Of a DNA stretch of 64,000 nt, positions 34,679-44,097 are shown one piece after another. A model generated the notes under the pieces. It was not told where the DNA came from. It saw only the letters and a program-made list of their open reading frames with translations, and made no database searches. The DNA is taken from contig NZ_CADFDB010000013.1 of assembly GCF_902832845.1 (NCBI RefSeq), positions 1 through 64,000 on the forward strand, in the 5' to 3' direction. Position 1 is the stretch's first letter; every line of letters begins with the position of its first letter. Made by a program: the position numbers and the translations under genes. The stretch comes from Burkholderia metallica (lineage in GTDB: Bacteria; Pseudomonadota; Gammaproteobacteria; Burkholderiales; Burkholderiaceae).

Positions 34679-34990
34679 ATGAACGAAAAACCCATCCCGT
34701 CCCGCGCGAGTCGAGCTGTTCGGCCGCTATCCGCGTCGATCGGGCACGATCCCGTCGATACGAACGCGGCCTGTTCCGGTCTCGGGCGACACTCCGTCTC
34801 AAGCACACCGCCAGCCGAAACCACCGACACTCAGGCGCACACCCCGCCCTTTCGCGTCGCTTCGGCCGCCCCCGCCCGGTACACGCCCTCGCCAAACCGT
34901 TCACACCACGCCCCTGACGCCACGGCAATCGCACCGCACGACCTTCTCGCGATGAACCGATGCAACGCCATGTTCCGGAGCACGAAATGA
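34679..34990 (+). CDS. Doubtful small open frame ending on the kinase start
   Basis: A 103-codon frame starts at an ATG at 34679 and its TGA overlaps the kinase ATG as ATGA, which is how coupled genes look. The translation, however, is rich in Pro, Ser, Ala, Thr and Arg, has no predicted structure and matches nothing I know. It could be untranslated leader of the kinase gene. It is listed only because of the exact overlap. Confidence 0.2.
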   Translation: MNEKPIPSRASRAVRPLSASIGHDPVDTNAACSGLGRHSVSSTPPAETTDTQAHTPPFRVASAAPARYTPSPNRSHHAPDATAIAPHDLLAMNRCNAMFRSTK

Positions 34991-36126
34991 AGCTCGGCGG
35001 GCTGGGCCGCAAGATCGCGGTGTCGATGGCGGAGCTGGCGCTCGGCATCATGTTGATCGTCGTGCTGATGACCTACGCGTTCTACTACTCGCTGCTCCAT
35101 CACTGGAGCGACATCTGCAATCAGGTGAGCTGGATTCCGTCGAGCACCGAATTGCTATGGCTGGGCGTCACGCTCCTGATCGGCCTGGTATTCGCGATCG
35201 TCATGTCGACGCGGCTCGCGCATCGCATTCTGGTGCCGCTCAACTCGGTCGCGGACAGCATTCGCCGCGTCGCGACGGGCGACCTGACCGCGCGTGCCGT
35301 CGCCGGCGATCGATCGATTCGCGAAGCCGCGCTGATCGCGGACGACTTCAATGCGCTCGCCGCCCAGTTGCAGCGCATGACGGACGAACAGGCGTTCTGG
35401 AATGCCGCGATCGCGCATGAGCTGCGTACGCCGATCACGGTCCTGCGCGGGCGCTTGCAGGGGCTGGCGGAAGGCGTCTTCCAGCCGGGCGAGACGCTGT
35501 TCCGCAGCCTGTTGACGCAGGCGGAGGGACTGACGCGGCTGATCGAGGATCTCCGCGTGATCAGCCTCGCCGAAAGCGGGCACCTGAGCGTCAGCATCCA
35601 GGAGACCGACCTGGCCGCGCACGTGAAGGCGGTCGTCGAGATGTTCGACGCGTCGCTGGCCGCGGCCGGGCAACACATGGTGCTCGAACTCGATACGCGG
35701 CCCGTGCACTGCGACCCGTTCCGGATGCGCCAGGCGCTGCTCGCGCTGCTGGAAAATGCGCGGCGCTATGCGGTACCCGGCGCGATCCGCATCCACACGC
35801 GCGTCGAAAACGGTGCGTGCCGCCTGCTGGTCGAAGACGAGGGGCCGGGCATTCCGGCCGATTGCGCGGCGCATATTTTCGATGCATTCCGGCGCGTGGA
35901 CGATACGCATTCCAGCCAGAAGGGCGGCAGCGGCCTGGGGCTGGCCGTGGTCGCGGCCATCGCGCAGGCGCACGGCGGCGACGCCTCGTGCCGCCCGACC
36001 GCGCGCGGCGGCACGGCGTTCGAATTGCGCTGGCCCGACAACCCCGCATCGCCGCGCATCGCGACACCGAACCGGAAGGACGCGCCGGCCGCCGCGCCGC
36101 GCCGCGTCGATTCCGATCCACGCTGA
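34987..36126 (+). CDS. Sensor histidine kinase of the efflux operon (AdeS-like)
   Basis: The 379-residue kinase has two transmembrane helices (MAELALGIMLIVVLMTYAFY and LLWLGVTLLIGLVFAIVMST) around a short periplasmic loop, a HAMP linker, the phosphoacceptor motif FWNAAIAHELRTPITVLRG, the N-box LLENARRYA and ATP motifs DEGPGIP and GSGLGLAVV. CCGGAG precedes the ATG at 34987. It lies just upstream of an RND efflux operon whose far end carries an orphan response regulator; this arrangement suggests that the two form one system resembling AdeRS of Acinetobacter, split around its target. Confidence 0.85.
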   Translation: MKLGGLGRKIAVSMAELALGIMLIVVLMTYAFYYSLLHHWSDICNQVSWIPSSTELLWLGVTLLIGLVFAIVMSTRLAHRILVPLNSVADSIRRVATGDLTARAVAGDRSIREAALIADDFNALAAQLQRMTDEQAFWNAAIAHELRTPITVLRGRLQGLAEGVFQPGETLFRSLLTQAEGLTRLIEDLRVISLAESGHLSVSIQETDLAAHVKAVVEMFDASLAAAGQHMVLELDTRPVHCDPFRMRQALLALLENARRYAVPGAIRIHTRVENGACRLLVEDEGPGIPADCAAHIFDAFRRVDDTHSSQKGGSGLGLAVVAAIAQAHGGDASCRPTARGGTAFELRWPDNPASPRIATPNRKDAPAAAPRRVDSDPR

Positions 36127-36579
36127 CGCACCGGCGCGCGACCGGGGCGCGCGTGCGCCGGCCTGACGCCGCGCCGCCTCGCGCAGACGCCCGCCATCGC
36201 TGAACGAGGCGCGCGCCTGCCGCGTCCACGCATGCGGCGCCGTCACGCCACCCGGCATACGGGGTCGACGATGCCCGCAACATGCCCGGCCGCCGCCACT
36301 TATTTGATCAGATGATTACGACGGCCCGAGGATGCCGGCGCTGCCCGCCCCGCTTCCCGCCGCCACCTGGCCAGCCCGGCCACCTAGTCCGCTCCAGCCG
36401 CCCCGCCCGCGCCGGCACCCCGCCTTCTTCGCCCCCACCCGCCCCCGCATCCCCCGCCCGCGAATCTTTCGCTCCCTCCATCGAACCTCCATCTTTCCGC
36501 ACAAAAAACTCCATCGGCCGCACGCACACTGCGATCCGAAAATGCGGGCCGTCGGGTGCCTGCGTCCCAAGGAGTCCAC
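36127..36579. other. Efflux operon promoter region
   Basis: About 450 bases lie between the kinase stop and the membrane-fusion gene. The right end carries three direct repeats (36476-36515), a probable response-regulator site. The rest is GC-rich with low-complexity C/G tracts and no gene I can support. Confidence 0.5.
36476..36515 (+). promoter_or_regulatory. Direct-repeat operator upstream of the RND operon
   Basis: CTCCATC occurs at 36476, 36487 and 36509, that is with spacings of 11 and 22 bases (one and two helical turns), as OmpR-type response regulators require. The same array, with the same spacings and with the intervening TCCGCACAAAAA, precedes the pqi operon at 44098-44137. It lies 65 bases before the membrane-fusion gene start. 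Confidence 0.65.
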
Positions 36580-37737
36580 ATGAAGATTCAGAAACGAGGC
36601 TGCTACAGCGCCGTGTGCGCGCTGGTGGCGGCGATGCTGGCGGGCTGCGGGCCCTCCGAACAGCAGGCCGCCGCGCCGGCCACCCCGGTTGCGGCGATGA
36701 CGCTGGCCGGCGCCCCCCTCGACCTGACCGAAGACCTGCCGGGCCGCGTCGCGGCCGTCCGGATCGCCGAGATCCGGCCGCAGGTCAGCGGCATCGTGCA
36801 GCGACGGCTGTTCGAACAGGGCACGGAAGTGCGTGCCGGCCAGCCGCTGTTCCAGATCAACCCGGCGCCGTTCAAGGCCGACATGGACACCGCCGCCGCA
36901 TCCCTGCAACGCGCGCAAGCCGCGCTCGAACGCGCGAAGGTGCAGACCACGCGACTGAAGCCGTTGGTCGAGGCCGACGCGATCAGCCGCCAGGTCTACG
37001 ACGATTCGGTGTCGCAACGCGACCAGGCCGCCGCCGACGTCGCGCAGGCGCGCGCGACGCTCGCCCGACGCCAGCTCGACCTGAAGTTCGCGACCGTCGA
37101 AGCGCCGATCACGGGCCGCATCGACCAGGCCCTCGTGACCGAAGGTGCGCTGGTCGCGAGCAGCGACAGCCAGCCGATGGCGCGCATCCAGCAGATCGAC
37201 CAGGTCTACGTGGACGTGCGCCAGCCGGCCGCGTCGCTCGAATCGCTGCGCGGCGCGCTCGCGGCGCAGCCGGACACGGCGGGCAACGGGCTGCCGGTCG
37301 ACGTGCTGCGCGACGACGATTCGCGCTACGACGTGAAGGGCCGCATGCTGTTCTCGGGCGTCAACGTCGATCCGGGCACCGGCGACGTGCTGCTGCGCGT
37401 GCTGGTCGACAACCCTAAGCGCGAGCTGCTGCCGGGGATGTACGTGCGTGCCCGCATCCCGCGCGGACACTTCGACAACGCGCTGACCGTGCCACAGCAG
37501 GCGATCGTCCGCGCAGGCGGCAAGCCGCAGGTGTGGGTGCTCGACGCGAAGAGCCAGGCGCACCTGAAGGCCGTCGAACTGGGCGAGCTGACGAACCGCA
37601 GCTACCGCATCAAGTCCGGGCTGCAGGCCGGCCAGAAGGTCGTCGTCGAAGGCATGGAGCGCCTGAGCGACGGCGCGACCGTGACGGCGACCGCCTGGAA
37701 GGCGCCTGAAGCGGTCAAGACCGCTTCCTCGCACTGA
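36580..37737 (+). CDS. RND efflux periplasmic adaptor (membrane fusion) lipoprotein
   Basis: The 385-residue protein has a signal with lipobox (AAMLAGCGPSEQ) and the HlyD/AcrA layout: a lipoyl-type half (IRPQVSGIVQRRLFEQGTEV), an alpha-helical hairpin (residues ~100-160), the second lipoyl half (ATVEAPITGRIDQALVTEGA) and a beta-barrel ending in VVVEGMERLSDGATV. It bridges the inner-membrane pump and the outer-membrane channel. AAGGAG is at 36569-36574. The pump gene follows after 20 bases. Substrates cannot be deduced. Confidence 0.92.
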   Translation: MKIQKRGCYSAVCALVAAMLAGCGPSEQQAAAPATPVAAMTLAGAPLDLTEDLPGRVAAVRIAEIRPQVSGIVQRRLFEQGTEVRAGQPLFQINPAPFKADMDTAAASLQRAQAALERAKVQTTRLKPLVEADAISRQVYDDSVSQRDQAAADVAQARATLARRQLDLKFATVEAPITGRIDQALVTEGALVASSDSQPMARIQQIDQVYVDVRQPAASLESLRGALAAQPDTAGNGLPVDVLRDDDSRYDVKGRMLFSGVNVDPGTGDVLLRVLVDNPKRELLPGMYVRARIPRGHFDNALTVPQQAIVRAGGKPQVWVLDAKSQAHLKAVELGELTNRSYRIKSGLQAGQKVVVEGMERLSDGATVTATAWKAPEAVKTASSH

Positions 37738-37757
37738 GTCACGGGGAGCCTCCAGTC

Positions 37758-40700
37758 ATGTCCCAATTCTTCATCCGGCGCCCGGTCTTCGCGTGGGTGA
37801 TCGCCCTCTTCATCATTCTGCTGGGCCTGATCGCCATCCCCGAACTGCCGGTTGCGCGCTATCCGTCGGTCGCGCCGCCGACCGTCACCATTACCGCCAC
37901 CTACCCGGGCGCCACGCCGCAGACGATGAACGACAGCGTGCTGAGCCTGATCGAGCGCGAGCTGTCCGGCGTGCGGAACCTGCTGTACTTCGAATCGGCA
38001 TCGGATACGTCCGGCCAGGCGAAGATCACCGCGACCTTCAAGCCCGGCACCGATTCGGCGATGGCACAGGTCGACGTGCAGAACAAGCTCAAGTCGGTCG
38101 AGCCGCGCCTGCCGCCCGTCGTGCGTCAGAACGGCGTGATCGTCGAGTCCGCGTCCACCGGCTTCCTGTTGTTCGTCGGCCTGAAGTCGGACAGCGGCCG
38201 CTACGACGAAAACGCGCTGGCCGACTACATGGCGCGCAACGTCGTCGAGGACCTGCGACGGGTCGAGGGCGTCGGCAAGGTGCAGCTGTTCGGCTCCGAA
38301 CAGGCGATGCGCATCTGGGTCGACCCGCAGAAGCTGATCACCTACGGCCTGTCGATGAACGACCTGACGACGGCCGTCAGCCAGCAGAACGTGCAGATCG
38401 CGCCGGGCAGCCTCGGCGCGGCGCCCGCGCTGCCGGGCCAGCGCGTGACGGTGCCGCTCACTGCGCAGGGCCAGCTCACGTCGCCTGAGCAGTTCGCGAA
38501 GATCGTGCTGCGCGCGAACGCGAACGGCTCGAAGGTCGTGCTCGGCGATGTCGCGCGGGTCGAACTCGGCCCGCAGTCGTTTACGTTCGTCAACAGCGAG
38601 AACGGCAAACCGGCCACCTTCGCCGGCGTGCAGCTCGCGCCGGGCGCCAACGCGGTGAAGACCGCCGAGGCCGTGCGCGAACAGCTCGACATGATCGCGA
38701 AGACCATGCCGGCCGGCATGACCTACTCGATCCCGTTCGATACCGCGCCGTTCGTGAAGATCTCGATCGAGAAGGTGATTCACACGCTGATCGAAGCGAT
38801 GGTGCTCGTGTTCCTGGTGATGTACCTGTTCCTGCAGAACGTGCGCTACACGCTGATTCCGGCGATCGTCGCGCCGGTGGCGATGCTCGGCACCTTCACG
38901 GTCATGCTGATGACGGGCTTCTCGATCAACGTGCTGACGATGTTCGGCATGGTGCTCGCGATCGGCATCATCGTCGACGATGCGATCGTCGTCGTGGAGA
39001 ACGTCGAACGCCTGATGGTGGAGGAAGGCCTGTCGCCGAAGGACGCGACGATCAAGGCCATGAAGGAAATCACCGGCGCGATCATCGGGATCACGCTGGT
39101 GCTGACGGCCGTGTTCCTGCCGATGGCGATGTCGAGCGGCTCGGTCGGCGTGATCTATCAGCAGTTCACGATGTCGATGGCCGTGTCGATCATGTTCTCG
39201 GCGCTGCTCGCGCTGACGCTCACGCCGGCCCTGTGCGCGACGATGCTCAAGCCGGTCGAGCATGGCCATCACGAGAAGCGCGGCTTCTTCGGCTGGTTCA
39301 ACCGCCGCTTCGAGCGCCTGACGAACTGGTACGAAACGCGCGTCGGCCGGCTGGTCGGCCGCACGGGCCGCGTGATGCTGCTGTTCGTCGCGATCGCCAC
39401 CGCGCTGGTGTTCGGCTTCCGCATGCTGCCGTCGTCGTTCCTGCCCGAAGAGGATCAGGGCTACTTCATGACAGGCTTCCTGCTGCCGGCGGATGCGACC
39501 GTCGAGCGCACGGGCGACGTGGTCAAGACGCTCGAGAAGCATCTCGCGTCGCGTCCGGGCATCGAATCGAGCATCTCGATCATCGGCTACGGCTTCTCCG
39601 GCCTCGGCTCCAACGCGGCACTGAACTACGCGGTGCTCAAGGACTGGGACAAGCGCGGCGACGCAAACGCGATGGACGAAGCGATGCGCGCGCAAGCCGC
39701 GATGGGCGGCGTGACGGAAGGCACGGTCATGAGCCTGCTGCCGCCCGCGATCGACGGGCTGGGCACCAGCTCGGGCTTCACGATGCGCCTGCAGGATCGC
39801 GCGAACCAGGGCTACGCGGCGCTCAAGGCGGCTGAAACCCGGCTGCTCGAACTGGCCGCGCAAAGCAAGGTGGTGACCGGCGTCTATCCGGACAGCCTGC
39901 CGCCCGGCACGAGCGTGAAGCTGGACATCGACCGCGACAAGGCCGAAGCGCTCGGCGTGTCGTTCACGACCATCAGCGACACGCTGTCGGCCGCGATGGG
40001 CTCGACCTACGTGAACGACTTCCCGAACGCGGGTCGCATGCAGCAGGTGATCATCCAGGCCGATGCGCCGGCGCGCATGCAGATCGAGAACGTGATGAAG
40101 CTCTACGTGCGCAACGCGACCGGCGGCATGGTGCCGCTGTCCGAAGTGGTGCGTCCGGTGTGGTCGGAAACCCCGCTGCAACTGGTGCGCTTCCAGGGTT
40201 ATCCGTCCGCGCGGATCTCCGGCGGCTCGGCGCCCGGCTACTCCAGCGGCGCGGCGATGGCCGAGATGGAGCGGCTGGCCGCGCAGTTGCCGCCGGGCTT
40301 CACGGTCGCGTGGACCGGCCAGTCGCTGCAGGAGCGCGAGTCGGCGTCGCAGGCGCCGATGCTGATGGCGCTGTCGATGGTCGTCGTGTTCCTGGTGCTC
40401 GCGGCGCTCTACGAGAGCTGGGCGGTGCCGCTGTCGGTGATGCTGGTGGTGCCGCTCGGCCTGATCGGCGCGCTCGCCGCGGTGATGCTCCGCGGGCTGC
40501 CGAACGACGTGTTCTTCAAGGTGGGGATGATCACCGTGATCGGCCTGTCGGCGAAGAACGCGATCCTGATCGTGGAAGTCGCGAAGCAGTTGCGCGAGGA
40601 AGGCATGGGGCTGATCGAGTCGGCCGTGCAGGCATCGAAGCTGCGTCTGCGCCCGATCCTGATGACCTCGCTCGCGTTCGGCCTCGGCGTCGTGCCGCTG

Positions 40701-40901
40701 ATGATCGCGACCGGCGCGAGCGCCGAAACGCAGCACGCGATCGGCACCGGCGTGTTCGGCGGGATGGTGACCGCCACCGTGCTGGCCATTTTCTTCGTTC
40801 CGGTTTTCTACGTGTTCGTGATGAGCATCCAGGAACGCCTCTCGGCATGGCGCGCATCCGGCAAGAAGCCCGCCGCCGTGACCCACGAACATGAAGGTTG
40901 A
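37758..40901 (+). CDS. RND multidrug efflux pump, HAE1 family (AcrB/AdeB-like)
   Basis: This 1047-residue inner-membrane pump starts with the HAE1 hallmark SQFFIRRPVFAWVIALFIIL and has twelve transmembrane helices in two blocks. The proton-relay aspartates are in helix 4 (AIGIIVDDAIVVVENVERLM) and the matching lysine is in GLSAKNAILIVEVAKQL. Length is standard for the family. It exports hydrophobic or amphiphilic compounds with the adaptor and channel encoded next to it. It is probably controlled by the flanking two-component system through the repeats upstream of the adaptor gene. Confidence 0.95.
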   Translation: MSQFFIRRPVFAWVIALFIILLGLIAIPELPVARYPSVAPPTVTITATYPGATPQTMNDSVLSLIERELSGVRNLLYFESASDTSGQAKITATFKPGTDSAMAQVDVQNKLKSVEPRLPPVVRQNGVIVESASTGFLLFVGLKSDSGRYDENALADYMARNVVEDLRRVEGVGKVQLFGSEQAMRIWVDPQKLITYGLSMNDLTTAVSQQNVQIAPGSLGAAPALPGQRVTVPLTAQGQLTSPEQFAKIVLRANANGSKVVLGDVARVELGPQSFTFVNSENGKPATFAGVQLAPGANAVKTAEAVREQLDMIAKTMPAGMTYSIPFDTAPFVKISIEKVIHTLIEAMVLVFLVMYLFLQNVRYTLIPAIVAPVAMLGTFTVMLMTGFSINVLTMFGMVLAIGIIVDDAIVVVENVERLMVEEGLSPKDATIKAMKEITGAIIGITLVLTAVFLPMAMSSGSVGVIYQQFTMSMAVSIMFSALLALTLTPALCATMLKPVEHGHHEKRGFFGWFNRRFERLTNWYETRVGRLVGRTGRVMLLFVAIATALVFGFRMLPSSFLPEEDQGYFMTGFLLPADATVERTGDVVKTLEKHLASRPGIESSISIIGYGFSGLGSNAALNYAVLKDWDKRGDANAMDEAMRAQAAMGGVTEGTVMSLLPPAIDGLGTSSGFTMRLQDRANQGYAALKAAETRLLELAAQSKVVTGVYPDSLPPGTSVKLDIDRDKAEALGVSFTTISDTLSAAMGSTYVNDFPNAGRMQQVIIQADAPARMQIENVMKLYVRNATGGMVPLSEVVRPVWSETPLQLVRFQGYPSARISGGSAPGYSSGAAMAEMERLAAQLPPGFTVAWTGQSLQERESASQAPMLMALSMVVVFLVLAALYESWAVPLSVMLVVPLGLIGALAAVMLRGLPNDVFFKVGMITVIGLSAKNAILIVEVAKQLREEGMGLIESAVQASKLRLRPILMTSLAFGLGVVPLMIATGASAETQHAIGTGVFGGMVTATVLAIFFVPVFYVFVMSIQERLSAWRASGKKPAAVTHEHEG

Positions 40902-40905
40902 TGCC

Positions 40906-42348
40906 ATGCGATTACTCATTCTTTCCGCCGCGGCTTCCGCCGCCCTCGCGCTGTCGGCGTGCTCGATGGCGCCGAAGCTGGTCAGGCCCGAGATGCCGGT
41001 GCCGACCGCCTATACGACCGCTGTCGCGGCCGACCAGCACGCGAACGCGGCCGATCTCGGCTGGCGCACGATGTTCGGCGACCGTCGCCTGCAGCGCCTG
41101 ATCGAGCTCGCGCTCGAGAACAACCGCGACCTGCGCCTGGCCGCGCTGAACGTGCAGGCCGCCGAAGCGCAGTACGGCATCCAGCGTTCCGCGCGCCTGC
41201 CGTCGATCGGCGCCGGCGCGAGCTTCACGCGCCAGCGCACGGCGGCCGATTCGCAGTCGAACCCGCCGCTGCTGGAAAACACGCAGAACCAGTACGGCGT
41301 GAACGTCGGCGTCAGCGCGTTCGAGATCGACCTGTTCGGCCGCGTGAAGTCGCTGTCCGATGCCGCGTTCGCGCGCTACCTCGCGACCGATCACGGCCGC
41401 CGTGCGGTGCAGATCGCGCTCGTCGGCTCGGTGGCCAACGCGTATTTCGCCGAGCGGCTCGCGCAGGAACAGCGCGCGCTGTCCGAGCACACGCTGAACG
41501 ACTGGCGCCAGTCGCTCGACCTCGCGCGCCGGCTCAAGCTCGCGGATCAGGCCAGCGGCGTGGACATCGCGCAGGCAGAAGGCCAGGTCGCGAGCGCCAG
41601 CGCCGATCTCGAAGCGCGTGCGCGCGCCGTCGAGCAGGCGAACAACGCGCTGCGGCTGCTGGTCGGCACCGACCTGCCGAAGAACCTGCCCGACCCGCTG
41701 TCGCTGGAACGGCAGCCGGTGATGACCCGCCTGCCGGCCGGGCTGCCGTCGGAGTTGCTGTACCGCCGGCCGGACATCCAGCAAGCGGAACAGAATCTCG
41801 TCGCCGCCAACGCCGACATCGGCGCGGCGCGCGCGGCGTTCTTCCCGCGCCTGTCGCTGACGTCGTCGATCGGCTTCCTCAGCCCGGGGCTCGGCAGCCT
41901 GTTCGACGGCGGCCAGCGCGTGTGGAGCTTCGCGCCGCAGGTCACGCTGCCGATTTTCCAGGGCGGCCGGCTGCGTTCCGAGCTGAATCTCGCGGAAGTG
42001 CGCAAGTCCAGCGCGGTCGTCGAGTACGAACGCTCGATCCAGACCGCGTTCCGCGAAGTGGCCGACGGCCTCGCCGGGCGCGAGACCTTCAGCCGCCAGA
42101 TCGATGCGCAGACGAAGGTCGTCAAGAGCGCCGAGCGCCGGACCGATCTCGTGAACCTGCGCTATCGCGCCGGCATCGAGGACCGGCTCGAACTGCTCGA
42201 CTCGCAGCGGCAGCTGTACGCCGCGCGTCAGGCGTTGCTGGATCTGCGCACCGCCGAACTCGACAACGCGGTCGCGCTCTACAAGGCGCTCGGTGGCGGC
42301 CTGACCGACACCGACGTGCCTCCCGCCAACAGCGTGGCGAACAACTGA
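40906..42348 (+). CDS. Outer-membrane efflux channel (OprM/TolC-like lipoprotein)
   Basis: The 480-residue protein has a lipobox signal (ALALSACSMAPK) and two OEP domains, with family motifs such as GWRTMFGDRRLQRLIELAL, NLRYRAGIEDRLELLDSQRQ and LYKALGGGL near the end. It forms the trimeric channel of the pump. The start at 40906 follows GAAGG; an ATG at 40891 overlapping the pump gene is the alternative. It is the third gene of the efflux operon. Confidence 0.92.
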   Translation: MRLLILSAAASAALALSACSMAPKLVRPEMPVPTAYTTAVAADQHANAADLGWRTMFGDRRLQRLIELALENNRDLRLAALNVQAAEAQYGIQRSARLPSIGAGASFTRQRTAADSQSNPPLLENTQNQYGVNVGVSAFEIDLFGRVKSLSDAAFARYLATDHGRRAVQIALVGSVANAYFAERLAQEQRALSEHTLNDWRQSLDLARRLKLADQASGVDIAQAEGQVASASADLEARARAVEQANNALRLLVGTDLPKNLPDPLSLERQPVMTRLPAGLPSELLYRRPDIQQAEQNLVAANADIGAARAAFFPRLSLTSSIGFLSPGLGSLFDGGQRVWSFAPQVTLPIFQGGRLRSELNLAEVRKSSAVVEYERSIQTAFREVADGLAGRETFSRQIDAQTKVVKSAERRTDLVNLRYRAGIEDRLELLDSQRQLYAARQALLDLRTAELDNAVALYKALGGGLTDTDVPPANSVANN

Positions 42349-42461
42349 GCCATGAGCCGTCGCCGATCCGTTCGCGACGACTGAAAGCACGGTGAAGTCC
42401 GGCGGCGCACGTGCCGCGCCGCCGGCCCGCCGACCGGTCACGCTCACTTTCAGTGAACCCG

Positions 42462-43151
42462 ATGAACCCTCTGATACTCATTGCCGAAGACGATCCGGAG
42501 ATCGCCGAGATCCTCGACGCGTACCTCGCTCACGACGGCTTTCGCACCTATCGCGTCGGTCACGGCCAGGCCGTGCTCGACGTGCAGCCCGTGCTGAAAC
42601 CCGACCTGATCCTGCTCGACGTCAGGATGCCGCAGAAGGACGGCTGGGAAGTCCTGGTCGACCTGCGCCGCCGCTGCGACACACCGATTGTCATCATCAC
42701 CGCGCTCGATCGCGAGATCGATCGCCTGCAGGGGCTGCGCTTCGGCGCGGACGACTACATCACGAAGCCGTTCAATCCGGCCGAGGTGGTCGCACGCATC
42801 CGCGCGATCCTGCGCCGCATCGAAGCAGCCGCGTCGGGACGCTTCATCAAGGTCGGCAACCTCGAAATCGACACGCAAAGCTACCTGACCACGATCCGCA
42901 CGGACACCGGCGAAACCAGCGTCATGCTGACGCTGACCGAATTCCGGCTGCTCGCGCACCTGGCCGGCTCGCCGAACCGCGTGTTCACGCGCAGCGAACT
43001 GATCGACGCATGCCTCGCCGATGTGGATGCGCTGGAGCGCACCGTCGACAGCCACATCAGCCGGTTGCGCAAGAAGCTCGAATGCGCGGGCGCATCCGGG
43101 ACGCCGGAAGTGATGCGCGGCGTCGGCTACCGGTTGCGCAGCGCGCAGTGA
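42462..43151 (+). CDS. OmpR-family response regulator (AdeR/BaeR-like)
   Basis: The 229-residue regulator has a receiver domain with acidic pocket EDD (residues 8-10), phosphoacceptor Asp in LILLDVRMPQKDGWE and the switch lysine in DDYITKPFNP, and a C-terminal winged helix (LTEFRLLAHLAGSPNRVFTR, then VDSHISRLRKKLE). No kinase is adjacent; the orphan kinase at 34987-36126 on the other side of the efflux operon is the likely partner. The CTCCATC repeats before the efflux and pqi operons are its candidate targets. Confidence 0.9.
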   Translation: MNPLILIAEDDPEIAEILDAYLAHDGFRTYRVGHGQAVLDVQPVLKPDLILLDVRMPQKDGWEVLVDLRRRCDTPIVIITALDREIDRLQGLRFGADDYITKPFNPAEVVARIRAILRRIEAAASGRFIKVGNLEIDTQSYLTTIRTDTGETSVMLTLTEFRLLAHLAGSPNRVFTRSELIDACLADVDALERTVDSHISRLRKKLECAGASGTPEVMRGVGYRLRSAQ

Positions 43152-43405
43152 ACGCGCGTCACGGAACGCGGTGGCGCGCCGCGCGGATCGCCGGCCTCCT
43201 GACGGTCGCCGTCGTGCTGGCGATCGCGTCCGGATGGTTCGTCGTCTACGGCCTGATCGTCGCCGTTCTGTCCGCGGCGATCGACCACCCGCTCGCGGTC
43301 GTGATACGGCAGACGCCGAGCGATCTGATACTCGCGGCCGTGCTGTTCGCCGCGCTGGTCGCCACGATCGTCGACCTCGTCAGGCTGGCGCGCCGAACGG
43401 ACTGA
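43148..43405 (+). CDS. Small two-helix membrane protein coupled to the response regulator
   Basis: An 85-codon frame starts at a GTG that overlaps the response-regulator stop (GTGA), a typical sign of translational coupling. It encodes two hydrophobic helices (IAGLLTVAVVLAIASGWFVV plus VYGLIVAVLSAAI, and LILAAVLFAALVATIVDLV) in a small basic protein. I do not recognise a family. It might modulate the sensor or pump in the membrane, but nothing besides position supports that. Confidence 0.55.
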   Translation: MNARHGTRWRAARIAGLLTVAVVLAIASGWFVVYGLIVAVLSAAIDHPLAVVIRQTPSDLILAAVLFAALVATIVDLVRLARRTD

Positions 43406-43444
43406 CCGGAACCGGCAACGGCATGCGCGCATGGGAGGTGCACG

Positions 43445-43957
43445 ATGAGAAATCCTGGACACGTCTTTGCTTCGATCGCCGGCCACGTCGGCGAGCCGGA
43501 AAGAAGCGACGATTCACCGATTGGCCGCGCAAGGCCGGTTCCGGTCGACGAGATCGAACCGGCGGAACGCTGGCAGCGCATCATGCACTCGCTCACCGCA
43601 TGCAGCGACAGTTTGCCGTTCGGCTTGCGGCGCAAGGACTACGCGGCTGACATACGTCAAAAAATGACGTTGACCGTTCGGTCCACGTACAGCGCGACGA
43701 TCGATTTTCTCGATCGACCGACGTCCGGCACGGTGGTGCTGTCGTGGCGGGATTCGACCGGCGGACATTATGGCTATCAAAGCTGGCATAAAGGATGTGC
43801 GAGACGGCCCGGAACATGCGCGGCTAGCGGCATGCCCATCCACCCGGGCGACGAGATTTTCCGGCCCAGCGCGCGAAATGGCCGGCCGACGAACTGGTCC
43901 GCGATGATTCTCGCGCTTCACATCGCGCGTATCGACTTTGCGCGAATCACGAAATAG
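43445..43957 (+). CDS. DUF3331-domain protein
   Basis: The 170-residue protein ends in the DUF3331 region: VVLSWRDSTGGHYGYQSWHK, GCARRPGTCAASGMPIHPGD, then RPTNWSAMILALH. The two cysteines and the CARRPGTCA.(S)G.P segment suggest a small metal-binding or redox site. The family is largely confined to Burkholderia and relatives and has no known function. It lies between the efflux and pqi operons in the same direction. Confidence 0.8.
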   Translation: MRNPGHVFASIAGHVGEPERSDDSPIGRARPVPVDEIEPAERWQRIMHSLTACSDSLPFGLRRKDYAADIRQKMTLTVRSTYSATIDFLDRPTSGTVVLSWRDSTGGHYGYQSWHKGCARRPGTCAASGMPIHPGDEIFRPSARNGRPTNWSAMILALHIARIDFARITK

Positions 43958-44097
43958 ACGAGGCTCGATGCGCGTATGGATACCGCACTGAAATCGGTCG
44001 CGGCGTGGCGGTGTCGCCCTCGAAGGGATGCAGCGCATCCACGCACTGCGTCGCAATCCGTCTCCCGGCGAAGCCGATCCGCCGCCCGAAAGCGCGG

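Noticed and set aside
36316-37734. Long antisense frames over the adaptor gene and its upstream C/G tracts
   Set aside because: They cross a low-complexity promoter region and show only Arg/Gly-rich sequence.
37602-40919. An 1105-codon open frame antisense to the RND pump and OMF start
   Set aside because: High-GC codon usage creates long antisense frames; the translation is full of Arg and His with no domain, while the sense strand encodes a textbook HAE1 pump.
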